From Phycisphaerales bacterium (GTDB lineage Bacteria; Planctomycetota; Phycisphaerae; UBA1845): DNA of 5,606 bases. A program made the position numbers and the translations under genes. Positions within the stretch are counted from its first letter, which is position 1. Every line of letters begins with the position of its first letter. The notes under the pieces were generated by a model that was not told where the DNA came from, ran no database searches, and saw only the letters and a list, made by a program, of their open reading frames with translations. Below, one piece after another: positions 5,443 through 5,606 of the stretch. Location: contig JAUWNF010000260.1 of NCBI GenBank assembly GCA_030612785.1, positions 1-5,606 of the forward strand, given 5' to 3'.

Positions 5443-5606
5443 TCAACCCGCTTTTTCCTGGGTCCCTTCGATCTCCGTAATCCGTTTCCGGATCTCATCG
5501 AGCGCGCCTTGAAGATTCTCCGCCTGGGCTTGGAGCATCTGCATTTCAGACTCGCCTGAGGGGGGGGCGTAATACGGGGCGACTCCGTAAGCCGGTGCCG
5601 CGCCGG
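5443..5606 (-). CDS. DUF5320-like protein, C-terminal part (5' end outside window)
   Basis: The last 53 codons of a gene entering from the right edge; the stop is TGA at 5445-5443. The visible part is a Gly/Ala/Pro/Tyr-rich stretch (GAAPAYGVAPYYAPPP) followed by a charged helical stretch (MQMLQAQAENLQGALDEIRK, then RITEIEGTQEKAG) with heptad-like spacing, probably a short coiled coil. This matches the tail of DUF5320 proteins, which start with MPxGDxTGP and a Gly-rich region and end in a coiled coil. Their function is unknown, and they often sit beside NifX-like proteins and MinD-type ATPases in anaerobes. The next gene starts 2 bp after this stop and carries the DUF5320-type head, which supports the call and suggests translational coupling. 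The N-terminal part is not visible, so the family call rests on the tail and the neighbour. Confidence 0.7.
   Translation of the reverse strand, partial: GAAPAYGVAPYYAPPSGESEMQMLQAQAENLQGALDEIRKRITEIEGTQEKAG

Overview
All supported genes in this high-GC window lie on the minus strand, so the operon reads from right (5606) to left (1). No gene identifies the organism. The density of [4Fe-4S] ferredoxin domains points to an anaerobic bacterium. The paired GTAG-hairpin repeat and the overall style would fit a planctomycete-like or deltaproteobacterial metagenomic genome, but that is a weak inference. The window opens inside a DUF5320-type gene and closes inside an ATPase gene, so the cluster continues on both sides.

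Layout in transcription order: the end of a DUF5320-like coiled-coil protein (5606-5443); a fusion of a DUF5320-like Gly/Arg-rich head to a 2x[4Fe-4S] ferredoxin (5440-5072); a 57-aa SEC-C zinc-motif protein (4973-4800); a DUF89/ARMT1-type metal-dependent phosphatase-fold protein (4748-3822); a NifX/NifB-type cluster-binding protein with a long poly-glycine tail (3776-3135); a 103-bp AT-richer gap with a possible promoter; a 57-aa 2x[4Fe-4S] ferredoxin with a TTG start (3031-2858); a small Cys-containing protein resembling part of an IscU/NifU scaffold (2809-2522); a six-helix membrane protein (2528-1890); a 69-aa two-helix membrane protein with a CPFCGQPGC loop (1846-1637); a MinD/Mrp ATPase with an inserted ferredoxin domain (1614-730); a REP/BIME-like paired hairpin (656-733); and a second ferredoxin-containing MinD-type ATPase, cut by the window edge (636-1).

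Two ferredoxin-bearing MinD ATPases next to a NifX-fold protein are the hallmark of the anaerobe-specific orange protein (ORP) type of cluster, in which the NifX-like protein of Desulfovibrio carries a Mo-Cu sulfide cluster. The likely joint role is assembly, carriage or sensing of a metal-sulfur cluster: the ATPases and ferredoxins would load or transfer clusters, the NifX-like protein would hold them, and the two membrane proteins may handle a metal or small molecule. Neither the metal nor the physiological output can be read from the sequence.

The features most worth follow-up are the REP pair with compensatory stem changes that also supplies a stop codon, the loss of the signature lysine in the second ATPase, the duplicated HxxHVLLS motif in the membrane protein, and the Gly/Arg-rich segment shared by the NifX-like protein and the ferredoxin fusion.
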